A DNA stretch of 64,000 bases, taken from the NCBI RefSeq assembly GCF_023517775.1, contig NZ_CP082904.1, forward strand, positions 2,542,001 through 2,606,000, given 5' to 3'. This stretch comes from Mixta hanseatica (GTDB taxonomy: Bacteria > Pseudomonadota > Gammaproteobacteria > Enterobacterales > Enterobacteriaceae). Both the position numbers and the translations under genes were made by a program. Below are positions 27,896-37,770 of this stretch, piece by piece (the stretch's first letter is position 1; the number at the start of each line of letters is the position of its first letter). Under the pieces are notes generated by a model, which saw nothing but the letters and a program-made list of their open reading frames with translations, did no database searches and was not told where the DNA came from.

Positions 27896-30426
27896 AGATC
27901 CCGACCGCTACCTATCGTATACAGTTCCGTAACGGCATGACCTTCGATCGTGCCGCGGGCCTGGTGCCCTATCTGAAGCGGCTTGGTATCAGCCATCTGT
28001 ATGCCTCGCCGATTTTTACCGCAACCTCTGACTCGACTCACGGCTATGACGTGACGGACGCGAACGAGATCGATCCGGTTCTTGGCGGGCGCGCCGGCTT
28101 TGACCGCATGGTAAAGGCGCTGCAGGATGCCGGGCTGGGTTTGATTCTGGATATTGTGCCGAATCATATGGCTGCCTCACTGGAAAATGCCTGGTGGCGC
28201 GATGTGATTGAACATGGCGAAAAAAGCCGCTACGCCCGCCATTTCGACATTAACTGGTCACGCCGCCTGACGCTGCCTTTCCTTGGCGATACCTTTGAGG
28301 CGGTGCTGGAAAACGGCGAAATCAGCGTTAAGGCCGATCCCAAAACCGGCAGGCCCGCCTTAGCTTACTATGAAAGCTTTTATCCGCTGGCGCCGGACAC
28401 CTGGCAGGGCCGCGAAGAAGAGGTGCTGCGGCTAACCGATAAGGCGGAGATCGCCAAACTGCATGAGCGTCAGCCCTGGCGGTTAATGTCGTGGCGCGAT
28501 GCGCCGCACGATCTCTCCTACCGTCGCTTCTTTGAGATTACCGGACTGGTCGGCGTGCGCGTCGAAGACCCGGCGGTATTTGATGATGCGCACCGGCTAA
28601 TCCTGGAACTGGTGCACTCCGGCGCGGTTGACGGGCTGCGAGTGGATCATGTCGATGGACTGGCCGATCCTCAAGCCTATCTTGAGCGTCTGCGTCAACA
28701 GGCGGGGCCGGATTGCTATATCACCGTGGAGAAAATTCTCGGTAAAGATGAGCAGATCCCGGCGGACTGGCCAATTTCCGGCACTACCGGCTATGAGTTT
28801 ATCGAGTCGCTTTCCGATGTGTTGGTGGACGGTGAAAATATTCGGCTGCTGCGTAAGGCCTATGATCAGGTCACCGGCAAGCCGGTCAATATGGCCGCCG
28901 AGCTGCGCGCGGCCAAACTGCTGATGACCGACAGGAATTTTGCCGGTGAATTTTCTACCCTGCTACACCTGGCAATGGACATTGCCAGCATCGATAACGT
29001 GACGCTGGATCAGCCAACCTTGCGCATGGCGTTGCGCGAGCTGCTGGTCGCTTTTCCGGTTTACCGTACCTACGGCACGGCAGAAGGATTGCCGACGGAA
29101 AGCAGCGAGATGCTGCAACGGGTAGCGGAAAAAGTGAGAACCAGCGCCGAGGCGCCTGCGCCTGAAGCGCTCGATTTTCTTACCCGAATATTAAGCGGCG
29201 AGGTGTCGCAGGCGGCGAGCGACACAGCAACGCATTTCCGCACGCGCTTCCAGCAATTGACCGGCCCGCTGATGGCGAAATCGGTCGAGGATACGCTGTT
29301 TTTCCGCCAAAACATGGAGCTGGCGTTGAACGAGGTCGGCGCGGAGCCGATCCCGCGCGCCTTCTCGCTCGATCGCTTCCACAGCGAGATGAAAACGCGC
29401 CTGGAAAAACAGCCCGATGCGCTTTCCGGCACCTCAACCCACGATACCAAACGCGGCGAAGATGCCCGCGCCCGGCTCTATACGCTGACCGAGGCGCCGG
29501 AGCGTTGGGCTGAATGCGTCGCCCGCTGGCGCCAGATGAACCGCTCTAAAATCAGCGTGCTGGACGATGGTCCGGCCCCGAAACCTGCCGTGGAATGGAT
29601 GTTGTATCAGGCGCTGGCCGGTGTCTGGCCACCGACGCTGCAGCCACAGGACGCGGCGGGACTGCAGGCGCTGGAAGAACGCTTTCTGCCGTTTGTCGAG
29701 AAGGCGTTGCGAGAAGCGAAGCTGCGCACCGACTGGGCCGACAGTAACGATAGCTATGAGACGGCGGTGCTTGACTATGTGCGCCACCTGCTGTCGCCGG
29801 CTAATCAGGCGTTCCTGCAGGACTTTACCGACGCGCTGCAGCCCTTTATCCGCGCGGGTCTGGTCAACAGCCTGACCCAAACTCTGATCAAATTGGCCGC
29901 GCCGGGCGTACCGGATATTTATCAGGGCAGCGAAGCGCTGAACTTCAGCCTGGTCGATCCCGATAACCGTCGCGAACCTGATTTCACCGCGCTTGATACC
30001 ATGCTGAATGGGCATGAAACGCCGGAATCCGCTACCGAAGAGAGCTGGTTAAGTGGTCGTTTAAAACAGCATTTGATTGCGCGTCTGCTGCACCTGCGTC
30101 AGCAGAAGCCGGCGCTGTTTCGCCAGGGCGACTATCTGCCGCTCAGCGCCAGCGGCCAGCGGGCGGAGAACGTTATCGCCTATGCCCGGGCAACGCATGA
30201 CGAAGCGCTGATCGTTATCGCGCCGCGCCTGGTGTTCAGCAGTCTCGGCGAAAGCCTGGACCAGCCGGATCCGCAGCGCTGGCTGGAAACGGAGATCGCG
30301 CTGCCTGCGCCTCTCGCCAATCGCCGTTACCGTGACATCCTGAGTGGAGAAATCGTCTCGCTGACCGACCGCTATCGCCTGGAAACGGTCGCCTGCAGTT
30401 CGTCTGCCATACTGGTAAGTGCATGA
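27892..30426 (+). CDS. treY: Malto-oligosyltrehalose synthase TreY
   Basis: An 844-residue GH13 intramolecular transglucosylase that converts the reducing-end alpha-1,4 bond of a maltodextrin into the alpha,alpha-1,1 bond of trehalose. It has the early TATYRIQF block, DIVPNHM at 87-93, nucleophile Asp252 in GLRVDHVDGL and acid/base Glu280 in TVEKIL. The length is a little above the usual 720-780 but within the family. It is coupled to treZ upstream. Substrate is supplied by GlgX, encoded 69 bases downstream. Confidence 0.94.
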   Translation: MKIPTATYRIQFRNGMTFDRAAGLVPYLKRLGISHLYASPIFTATSDSTHGYDVTDANEIDPVLGGRAGFDRMVKALQDAGLGLILDIVPNHMAASLENAWWRDVIEHGEKSRYARHFDINWSRRLTLPFLGDTFEAVLENGEISVKADPKTGRPALAYYESFYPLAPDTWQGREEEVLRLTDKAEIAKLHERQPWRLMSWRDAPHDLSYRRFFEITGLVGVRVEDPAVFDDAHRLILELVHSGAVDGLRVDHVDGLADPQAYLERLRQQAGPDCYITVEKILGKDEQIPADWPISGTTGYEFIESLSDVLVDGENIRLLRKAYDQVTGKPVNMAAELRAAKLLMTDRNFAGEFSTLLHLAMDIASIDNVTLDQPTLRMALRELLVAFPVYRTYGTAEGLPTESSEMLQRVAEKVRTSAEAPAPEALDFLTRILSGEVSQAASDTATHFRTRFQQLTGPLMAKSVEDTLFFRQNMELALNEVGAEPIPRAFSLDRFHSEMKTRLEKQPDALSGTSTHDTKRGEDARARLYTLTEAPERWAECVARWRQMNRSKISVLDDGPAPKPAVEWMLYQALAGVWPPTLQPQDAAGLQALEERFLPFVEKALREAKLRTDWADSNDSYETAVLDYVRHLLSPANQAFLQDFTDALQPFIRAGLVNSLTQTLIKLAAPGVPDIYQGSEALNFSLVDPDNRREPDFTALDTMLNGHETPESATEESWLSGRLKQHLIARLLHLRQQKPALFRQGDYLPLSASGQRAENVIAYARATHDEALIVIAPRLVFSSLGESLDQPDPQRWLETEIALPAPLANRRYRDILSGEIVSLTDRYRLETVACSSSAILVSA

Positions 30427-30495
30427 TTTTAGCTAAATAAAAACGTTATAAATTGCTGTTGTGCTTAAAAATTATCTTTCAACGGAGAGAGATGT

Positions 30496-32571
30496 ATGTC
30501 AAACGGTAAGCCTTTTGAAATCACGGCGGGACAGAGCCACCAGCTTGGGGCCAATTTTGATGGCGAGGGCGTCAATTTCGCTATCTTCTCTGCGCATGCT
30601 GAACGCGTCGAGCTGTGCCTTTACGATCAGGATGGCAAAACAGAAATTGCCCGGCTGGATCTGCCGGAATATACCCATGAGATTTGGCACGGCTATGTGC
30701 CGGGACTGAAGCCTGGCGCGCTGTATGGTTATCGCGTGCATGGTCCTTACGATCCGGAAAACGGCCACCGCTTCAACCCGAATAAACTGCTGATCGATCC
30801 CTACGCACGCGAGCTGGTGGGCGATATCGAATGGAACGAGGCGCATTTTGCTTACGATCTGCTGCACGAAGACAAGGATTTGACCTTCGATACGCGCGAC
30901 AGCGGCCCTTATACCCCGAAATGTCGGGTGATCGATCCGCATGAATTCGACTGGCAGGACAATAACCGCCCGAGCGTAGCCTGGCCGAATAGCGTGGTCT
31001 ATGAAGCCCATGTAAAAGGTTTTACCCAACTCAATCCCGCTCTGCCGCCTGAACTACGCGGCACCTTTGAAGGGATGGGCCATAAGGTTTCGGTGGATTA
31101 TATTAAGAGCCTGGGGATTACCTCGGTAGAGCTGTTGCCTGTTCACTGGTTCCCGGACGATCAGCATCTGTTGGATAAAGGCCTGAAAAACTTCTGGGGT
31201 TATAACTCGCTGGCGTTCTTCGCGCCTGCCTCACGCTATTACGGCCCGAATAGCATTCAGGGATTCCGCGATATGGTGCGTGCGTTCCACGATGCCGGCA
31301 TCGAAGTGATTCTGGACGTGGTATATAACCATACGGCGGAAGGCAACGAGCTTGGCCCCACGCTCTCTTTCAAGGGCATCGATAATTTTTCCTATTACCG
31401 CACCCTGCCTGACCAGCACCGCTATTACATCAACGATACCGGCACCGGTAATACCGTCAATACTTCGCACCCGCGCGTATTGCAGATGGTGATGGATTCG
31501 CTGCGCTACTGGGCAGAGACCATGCATATCGACGGTTTCCGTTTCGACCTGGGCACCATTCTGGGCCGCGAGCCGGAAGGGTTCGATCAGCGCGGCGGCT
31601 TTTTTGATGCGGTGATGCAGGATCCGGTGCTGTCAAAAGTAAAACTGATCGGCGAACCCTGGGATATCGGCCCCGGCGGCTATCAGGTCGGCGGCTTCCC
31701 GCCCGGCTGGGCGGAGTGGAATGATAAATATCGCGATACGGTGCGTGAATACTGGAAAGGCGACAATGTTTCGACCGATTTCGCCGCCCGCCTGCTTGGT
31801 TCCGGCGATCTTTACGATCTGCGCGGCCGCCGTCCCTGGGCCAGCGTTAACTTTATTACCGCGCATGACGGCTTTACGCTGAACGATTTGGTTTCGTACA
31901 ACGAGAAGCATAACGACGACAACGGCGAAGATAATAACGACGGCCACAGCGATAACCGCTCTTATAACTATGGCGCCGAAGGTCCGACGGATGATGAAGG
32001 TATCAATGCGGTGCGCGAGCGTCAGAAGCGTAACTTCCTTGCTACCCTGTTCTTTTCCCACGGCACGCCGATGCTGCTGGCAGGCGACGAGTTCGGCCGC
32101 AGCCAGATGGGCAACAATAACGGCTACTGTCAGGATAGCGAAATCTCCTGGGTACACTGGGAAAACCTGCCGCCGAGCGCCGAAGCGCTGCGTGAGTTTA
32201 CCCGTCAGGTTATCGCGCTGCGTGCGAAGCAGCCGTTGCTGCGCCGCGAAAGCTGGCGCGACGGCATGGATATTAAATGGTTTAACGCCGGCGGCGGCTT
32301 TCAGCAGCCCGAGCAGTGGGATGAAGGCTCGACGCTGGGCGTCTACCTCGGCCGCGCCGATCTTCAGCCGGAGGAAGGCATCTGGCACGATGTGCTGATT
32401 CTGCTTAACCCGTTTGAAGGCAACGTGCCGTTCCTTATCCCGCAGTTTGGCGAAGGCGGCTGGGTGCTGGAGCTCTCCACCTCCGATACCGACCGGCGTG
32501 GGCTGGTGATTACGCGTGAAAAGGAATTTGAACTGGAAGGCCGGAGTATTGTGTTGTTCAGAAGGCCGTAG
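30496..32571 (+). CDS. glgX: Glycogen debranching enzyme GlgX
   Basis: A 691-residue isoamylase-type GH13 enzyme that cuts alpha-1,6 branches of glycogen limit dextrin, releasing maltodextrins for TreY. It has an N-terminal CBM48 domain (VNFAIFSAHAERVELCLYD), DVVYNHTAEG at 274-283, nucleophile Asp351 (GFRFDLG), acid/base Glu387 (IGEPWD) and His457-Asp458 (AHDGF). AACGGAGAGAGATGT precedes the ATG. It is linked to treZY rather than to a glgBCAP operon. A terminator follows at 32634. Confidence 0.94.
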   Translation: MSNGKPFEITAGQSHQLGANFDGEGVNFAIFSAHAERVELCLYDQDGKTEIARLDLPEYTHEIWHGYVPGLKPGALYGYRVHGPYDPENGHRFNPNKLLIDPYARELVGDIEWNEAHFAYDLLHEDKDLTFDTRDSGPYTPKCRVIDPHEFDWQDNNRPSVAWPNSVVYEAHVKGFTQLNPALPPELRGTFEGMGHKVSVDYIKSLGITSVELLPVHWFPDDQHLLDKGLKNFWGYNSLAFFAPASRYYGPNSIQGFRDMVRAFHDAGIEVILDVVYNHTAEGNELGPTLSFKGIDNFSYYRTLPDQHRYYINDTGTGNTVNTSHPRVLQMVMDSLRYWAETMHIDGFRFDLGTILGREPEGFDQRGGFFDAVMQDPVLSKVKLIGEPWDIGPGGYQVGGFPPGWAEWNDKYRDTVREYWKGDNVSTDFAARLLGSGDLYDLRGRRPWASVNFITAHDGFTLNDLVSYNEKHNDDNGEDNNDGHSDNRSYNYGAEGPTDDEGINAVRERQKRNFLATLFFSHGTPMLLAGDEFGRSQMGNNNGYCQDSEISWVHWENLPPSAEALREFTRQVIALRAKQPLLRRESWRDGMDIKWFNAGGGFQQPEQWDEGSTLGVYLGRADLQPEEGIWHDVLILLNPFEGNVPFLIPQFGEGGWVLELSTSDTDRRGLVITREKEFELEGRSIVLFRRP

Positions 32572-32633
32572 GGCGGGTTGCAGGTAGATGAGTAAAATGG
32601 CGGGCTTAGACCCGCTATGAGTTACAGATAAGT

Positions 32634-32660
32634 GCGGACAGCGAATCCTGTCCGCGTTTT
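32634..32660 (+). terminator. Terminator after glgX
   Basis: The stem GCGGACA / TGTCCGC (32634-32640 with 32649-32655) is followed by GTTTT, between the convergent glgX and glycosyltransferase genes. Confidence 0.75.
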
Positions 32661-32716
32661 ATCGCTTAAAGTTGTTACTGTTTCCCTTGATGTAAAATAG
32701 TGATCATCTACATCGC

Positions 32717-35700
32717 TTATAAATGCAGCCAGGCGTTCCGCCACTTTTCAAGCAAGCCGTCCCTTAGCATCCAGTTCTCATGAATCGCTTTTCTTAACTC
32801 TTCTCCTTGTCGCTCAAGGGCTTCCTTTTCGTGAATATGCATATTAATTGCCTCAGCCCACTCTGCGTAGCGGTTATTTACGTGGGTAACAGGTAAACCG
32901 CAGCGGAAAGGTTCAATATCAGTACAGATCACGGGTATGCCGCAAGCGCCCAGCTCAAGTAAACGCAGGTTACTTTTACATATATTAAACTGGTTAATTT
33001 CCAGCGGTACTAAGGCCAAATCTAAATCAAGGCTGGCCAATTTTTCCGGATAAACTTCAATTGGCACGCCCGGATGAAATTCGCATTGAACACCTTCAGG
33101 TTTCATGCCCATAAATACCCACTCAATTTCATGCTCAAAGGCTTTAATGAGAGGTTTAATAAGCGAAAGATCTCCTGTATGCGTAGAGCCACCGGCCCAA
33201 CCTACCCTCAGCTTCTTTTTAGTCCTTTTATTACTTTTCAGTTCTCCCCAAATATCTACAGGTAACCCATTTGGCGCGATCCTGATATTAGAGGTAAAAC
33301 GCGAAAACTCATCAGCCAGCGGGGCTGTAGAAACAACAACCCAGTCAGCCTGCGCGCAATCACGACGAATATCTTTAATAATATCCTGTTTAATATGTTT
33401 TCTGACCATACTACGGACAGGGATATTAGGCGAATAATCATCATAATCGATAACAATTTTGGCTGAGGAATAAGTTCTCACCTGTTCAAAATATTTACTT
33501 AACCCTCTTCTTAATCCCGGTTGGATTAGCATTACATCAGGCTGTAAACGCTCAATCTCAGGAAGAGCTATCAGCGTATCGTTTACCCCGCCATCAATAT
33601 AAAGCTGTTGTTCAAGCGCTGTATAAGGATGGATCACACGGTAATAGCCACAGCCTTGACGATCAATATTATTGGCTAATATCACTGGCAGCGGCCTTCC
33701 CGGCAATGGATCCTGCACGGAAGCCATATAAGGTGAGAGCTCAAATCCAGGGACATGCTTACTTAATTGCTTGTTATAAGCACTGTCAATGGAAAGCTGA
33801 TGAAGCCATTTATGATACAGTCGATCTTTATCCTCTTTACTGGGGAAAGCTTTCGCTCTGTTTTCCCCTTTATAGAGGGATGTTCTGTTAGTTTGAAACA
33901 GCGTGGCATAAGGCGTCCATACATGCAGATAACCTTGTTGGCTCAGCCTTAGAGCCAAATCAATTTCAGTAAAATGTTGAGGGAAATCTTTATCATCGAA
34001 ACCATTGATAGAGAGAAATGCCTCTTTTTTTATCATTAAGCAGGCACTACTAAGCGCGCTCATATTTTGAGCCACTTTCAGGCGATTCATATAACCGGAC
34101 GAAGTAGAGCTTAGCCCCTGATTAACAGTACCTGCTACCCCGTTCAGGCCTAACACGATACCTCCATGTTGTACTATACCCGCTTTGGTAATGAGCCTGG
34201 CCCCTACAAGGCCTACTTCAGGTCGTAGGGCATGGGAAATCATCTCGTCAAGCCAATCAGATTCAAAAGCTTCAATATCGTCATTGATAAACAGGAGCAG
34301 TTCACCTGTAGCAGCGTTAACAGCAAAATTATTAATTTTTGCATAGTTAAAGTTGCCATCCCATTCCAGTAATCTTAACTGAGATATATTTAGTGCCTTT
34401 AATTTTTGCAAATACTCAACCATATCACTATCAGTTGATCCATTATCGACGATGATAATTTCATAATGGTGATAAGCTGTCTTTTCCATCAATGATTCAA
34501 TACATTGACGTAAAGTTTTATAGTTATTTTTCGTCGATATGATGATACTGACTTTATAATTACACTGATGATGATAACGAATCTTTAATGCAGAACCTTC
34601 ATGTGCACTATTGATATCTGCGGCAATGCCAAACCGTTTAAAATGTTCATTAATGACTTGTTGATATAAATCATTATTGCTGCTATTTAACCAACACAGC
34701 AGAGGTAAAGCGGCCCTGACGCTGACATGATCGATATGTTTTACGCAGCCCGGACCGGCAGCCTCAATGGCTTTCCATACCATATCAATCAGTGCAAACT
34801 CACCAGATGCCGGATTTAACCCGTTAACAGCCGGTAGCAGACCGCGTTCAAACGCCAATGTCCTGCCGATATAAGGATAGCTGCGTAGCAAATCAATATT
34901 TGTATCAGGCTTCAGCATAGGGTTTATTCCACCCTGAGCATCAGAAGCCTCTTCATCAAAATAAAAAATTAGCGATGAAGGATAGCGTAGTTTGTGTTCC
35001 GCAAGTTTCAATAAACTATGCGGCAAAAGGCAATCGCCGGCATGCAATACCAATAGTAAATCAGCCTGACTCTTTTCAGCGATCTGTGTTATGCCATCAC
35101 ACCAACTTTCCTGCTGATGAATAACGTTAATCGGTAAGGTTGTTGTTTCCGCAAAATGTTGACCGGTGACCCAGATGTTATCTGCCTGATAGTGCTGTGC
35201 CATAACACTGTGTAACGAAGCCATAGTATCTGCAACATCACCTGCATTAATCACGATGATATCAATACGACAGGCAGCATCGTTGTTTCTCAGAATGGCT
35301 TCGGTTGCAGCCAGTCGATGCTGACTAAGCGCACGAGCTTCTGTCCATTTTTTATATGACCATACAGGGGCAGTCCCCTGCCGCTGCGCCTTATTATGAA
35401 TGGATAAAACGCGAGACTCCTCATCACTAAGTTGATAATGCTGAGGTTCCGCCAAACCTGCCAGCAGAGCAGGAAGCTGTTCTGTCAGGCTCCAGCGTTG
35501 GATAAATTCAGAATGCTGCTGCAGTACATAACGCTGTGCTTGCTCAAACCCGTCAATTAATTCCTGACAAATTTTCGCTGCTTCGCGTTTTTGTTTGGTG
35601 GCCCGCCCTGAAAAGTTATGCCATGCCGACTGGGTAAAATTGCTTTCCGTAAGATAGCCTTCACCGCCATACATATCATAAATATAAACGGGAATACCGG

Positions 35701-36400
35701 CTACCAAAGCATATTGAACTGATTTACCAATAGTGATAATAGCGTCGTAACTGGCAATAAGCGCAGGGGATACGCGTAATTGCTTGCCTGCAGCACCGAT
35801 CATATCGCAGCGGACGCCCTGCTTTACCAGCATCTGCTGTGCTTCAAAAAGTTCTTGTGGCGGATGATTAGATATACACAGAACATTTTTTAGCGTTTCT
35901 TTATATTCAACTGGCGTATCGGCAAATTTTACCGGAGCAGGATTATCGAAAAGAATAATTTTTTCTTTTTTAATACCCTTTTTCACCAGCATTTCCGCGC
36001 ATTCATGCGAAACAGCTAGTACAACTGCTGCCAGACGATTTTCCAGCTCGGCATCCAGAGGCATTTCCATTGATGCAAAAGACGACATGTGGTTAAAGAT
36101 AAAGCGGGTGTTAGTTCCCTCTTTACAGAGTCGCTCAATCATATAGGCATTGAGGACAGTATGCTGTATCCAGACAATGTCATAAGCCTGTTCAAAAGGA
36201 TAACTGTCATCATCAGTAACCAGTAAACGTTCCTGGTTCGGAAGGCTTTCAAACTCATTTTGAATGTCGCCACCTAAAAGATGCGTGAATACATCCACAT
36301 ACCACCCCTGATCAAGCATAAACTCAACCAGCTCTAGTGTAACTAACTCACTACCTTGCAGCTTTTCTAAATGGTTTGAGCAGATCAATATACGCGACAT
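32717..36400 (-). CDS. Large multi-domain glycosyltransferase, probable flagellin glycosyltransferase
   Basis: A 1227-residue cytoplasmic protein without membrane segments. It has an N-terminal GT-B-like region (about 1-325), a GT2-like segment near 370-540 (DIIVINAGD, LLLVLHAGDCLLP), a second, canonical GT2 domain near 610-880 (VSIIISTKNNYKTLRQCIES, DNGSTD, LLFINDDIEAF, FTEIDLALRL) and a C-terminal GT4 domain (about 900-1227: RVGWAGGSTHTGD, LRLLELGACGIPVIC). The gene is visibly A+T-richer than its neighbours. It lies directly downstream of two tandem flagellin genes, the usual place of flagellin-modifying transferases in enterobacterial flagellin glycosylation islands. The sugar is not known; dTDP-rhamnose is a candidate. 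Confidence 0.8.
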   Translation of the reverse strand: MSRILICSNHLEKLQGSELVTLELVEFMLDQGWYVDVFTHLLGGDIQNEFESLPNQERLLVTDDDSYPFEQAYDIVWIQHTVLNAYMIERLCKEGTNTRFIFNHMSSFASMEMPLDAELENRLAAVVLAVSHECAEMLVKKGIKKEKIILFDNPAPVKFADTPVEYKETLKNVLCISNHPPQELFEAQQMLVKQGVRCDMIGAAGKQLRVSPALIASYDAIITIGKSVQYALVAGIPVYIYDMYGGEGYLTESNFTQSAWHNFSGRATKQKREAAKICQELIDGFEQAQRYVLQQHSEFIQRWSLTEQLPALLAGLAEPQHYQLSDEESRVLSIHNKAQRQGTAPVWSYKKWTEARALSQHRLAATEAILRNNDAACRIDIIVINAGDVADTMASLHSVMAQHYQADNIWVTGQHFAETTTLPINVIHQQESWCDGITQIAEKSQADLLLVLHAGDCLLPHSLLKLAEHKLRYPSSLIFYFDEEASDAQGGINPMLKPDTNIDLLRSYPYIGRTLAFERGLLPAVNGLNPASGEFALIDMVWKAIEAAGPGCVKHIDHVSVRAALPLLCWLNSSNNDLYQQVINEHFKRFGIAADINSAHEGSALKIRYHHQCNYKVSIIISTKNNYKTLRQCIESLMEKTAYHHYEIIIVDNGSTDSDMVEYLQKLKALNISQLRLLEWDGNFNYAKINNFAVNAATGELLLFINDDIEAFESDWLDEMISHALRPEVGLVGARLITKAGIVQHGGIVLGLNGVAGTVNQGLSSTSSGYMNRLKVAQNMSALSSACLMIKKEAFLSINGFDDKDFPQHFTEIDLALRLSQQGYLHVWTPYATLFQTNRTSLYKGENRAKAFPSKEDKDRLYHKWLHQLSIDSAYNKQLSKHVPGFELSPYMASVQDPLPGRPLPVILANNIDRQGCGYYRVIHPYTALEQQLYIDGGVNDTLIALPEIERLQPDVMLIQPGLRRGLSKYFEQVRTYSSAKIVIDYDDYSPNIPVRSMVRKHIKQDIIKDIRRDCAQADWVVVSTAPLADEFSRFTSNIRIAPNGLPVDIWGELKSNKRTKKKLRVGWAGGSTHTGDLSLIKPLIKAFEHEIEWVFMGMKPEGVQCEFHPGVPIEVYPEKLASLDLDLALVPLEINQFNICKSNLRLLELGACGIPVICTDIEPFRCGLPVTHVNNRYAEWAEAINMHIHEKEALERQGEELRKAIHENWMLRDGLLEKWRNAWLHL

Positions 36401-36669
36401 AATATCTTCCAGGTTCTATTGTGACTTTCCCCGAAAGTAATGCAGAATGAGATTCCGAGGAAAAACAGATTTGATTGCTAATCTACCGCGGCCGTGCTTT
36501 TCCAAAGCGCCGAGATCAGCGCTAAAATGGCATTAATTTGTCTGATAGACACCGAACCGAGAAAAATCAAATAGGTGGGGATAACGCTAATGCTGCGCAG
36601 TCAAAGGAAATAAGTAAAAAAAAACGCCCTCGTAATGAGGGCGTTTTTGAGTGCGTAACCGGTAAACGA
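36401..36669 (-). terminator. Gap with the flagellin (copy 2) terminator
   Basis: It contains a strong bidirectional terminator at 36615-36650: stem AACGCCCTC / GAGGGCGTT with an A-run on one side and a T-run on the other. The remaining bases up to the glycosyltransferase start carry no recognised gene, and no sigma-28 promoter was seen for that gene. Confidence 0.8.
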
Positions 36670-37566
36670 TTAACGCAGCAGGGACAGCATGGTCTGCGGA
36701 ACCTGGTTGGCCTGCGCCAGTACGGAACTGCCAGCCTGCTGCAGGATCTGCGCACGGGACATGTTGGACACTTCCGTTGCGTAGTCAGAATCCTGAATAC
36801 GGCTGCGGGCTGAAGACAGGTTGTTCACCGTGTTGTTCAGGTTGGTGATGGTGGATTCAAAACGGTTCTGAGACGCACCCAGCAGGCTGCGCTGAGAATC
36901 AACAGCTTTCAGCGCATCATCAATTGTTGACAATGCACCGGTGGTTGCGCCGCTGACGGTACCGGTTGCTGTCAGTACATCAAAGCCGCTGGCCAGGATT
37001 TTACGATCCCCAGAGGCAACGCTGGCGTTGCCGGCGCCTGAAGCTCCGGTCGCATCATAGAGGTTCCAGCCGGAGCTGCTGTTCATGGTGATACCGATGG
37101 TTTCGCCATCTTTAGCACCAACCTGGAAATTGAATGTCTTGTCTGAATCGTTATCCAGGATTTTGATGCCGTTAAAGTCGGTCTGGCTGGTCACGCGGTC
37201 GATTTCAGCCATACGCTGGTTAACTTCAGCCTGGATGGAGTCGATGTCAGAAGCAGAGTTGGTGCTGTTCTGCGCCTGAACGGTCAGGTCACGTACGCGC
37301 TGCAGGTTGTTGTTGATTTCGCTCAGCGCGCCTTCAGCGGTCTGCGCCAGAGAGATACCGTCGTTAGCGTTACGTGCTGCTACGTTCATGCCGTTGATGT
37401 TAGAGGTGAAGCGGTTAGCGATCGCCTGACCTGCTGCGTCATCTTTTGCACTGTTGATACGCAGGCCAGAAGAGAGGCGCTCAATCGCGGTGCCCAGAGA
37501 AGACTGAGATTTGCTCAGGTTGTTCTGAGTGGTCAGCGACAGAGTGTTAGTATTAATAACTGCCAT
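36670..37566 (-). CDS. fliC: Flagellin FliC, second tandem copy
   Basis: A 298-residue flagellin with conserved D0/D1 ends (NTNTLSLTTQNNLSKSQSSL, and the C-terminal RIQDSDYATEVSNM) and a very short central D2/D3 region. The flg22-type plant-recognition stretch starts at Glu29 (ERLSSGLRINSAKDDAAG). It differs from the neighbouring copy by only two residues: Thr12 (Met in the other) and Thr214 (Lys in the other). It has its own ribosome binding site (AAGGA), sigma-28 promoter (37634-37660) and terminator, so it is an independent transcription unit. Confidence 0.95.
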   Translation of the reverse strand: MAVINTNTLSLTTQNNLSKSQSSLGTAIERLSSGLRINSAKDDAAGQAIANRFTSNINGMNVAARNANDGISLAQTAEGALSEINNNLQRVRDLTVQAQNSTNSASDIDSIQAEVNQRMAEIDRVTSQTDFNGIKILDNDSDKTFNFQVGAKDGETIGITMNSSSGWNLYDATGASGAGNASVASGDRKILASGFDVLTATGTVSGATTGALSTIDDALKAVDSQRSLLGASQNRFESTITNLNNTVNNLSSARSRIQDSDYATEVSNMSRAQILQQAGSSVLAQANQVPQTMLSLLR

Positions 37567-37633
37567 GATAAGTATCCTTCAAGTTAAATTAGGGTTCGGC
37601 ATTTGGCCTGCGGCTTCATCACCGTCATAAATG

Positions 37634-37660
37634 TTATCGACAACGTTAAGCAGGACTTTA
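37634..37660 (-). promoter_or_regulatory. Sigma-28 promoter of flagellin copy 2
   Basis: The minus strand reads TAAAGTCC, 11 bases, GTCGATAA, a close match to TAAAGTTT-N11-GCCGATAA, 68 bases upstream of the ATG. Confidence 0.85.
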
Positions 37661-37719
37661 GAATTTTTTTGCAGTGTCGCTAAATAAATTAATAACGATA
37701 AAGCGACAAATAACGGCTA

Positions 37720-37750
37720 AAAAAAACGCCCTCGTAAAGAGGGCGTTTTC
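37720..37750 (-). terminator. Terminator of flagellin copy 1
   Basis: The stem AACGCCCTC / GAGGGCGTT, the same as that of copy 2, with an A-run on the left (T-run on the minus strand) 20 bases past the stop. Confidence 0.9.
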
Positions 37751-37770
37751 GGATGCGTAATTGATAACAA

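Noticed and set aside
25763..32620. Repeated GTAAAATGGCGG hairpin motif near 25770 and 32591
   Set aside because: The two short hairpins share about 12 bases but differ after that; with only two copies a REP-like family cannot be supported.
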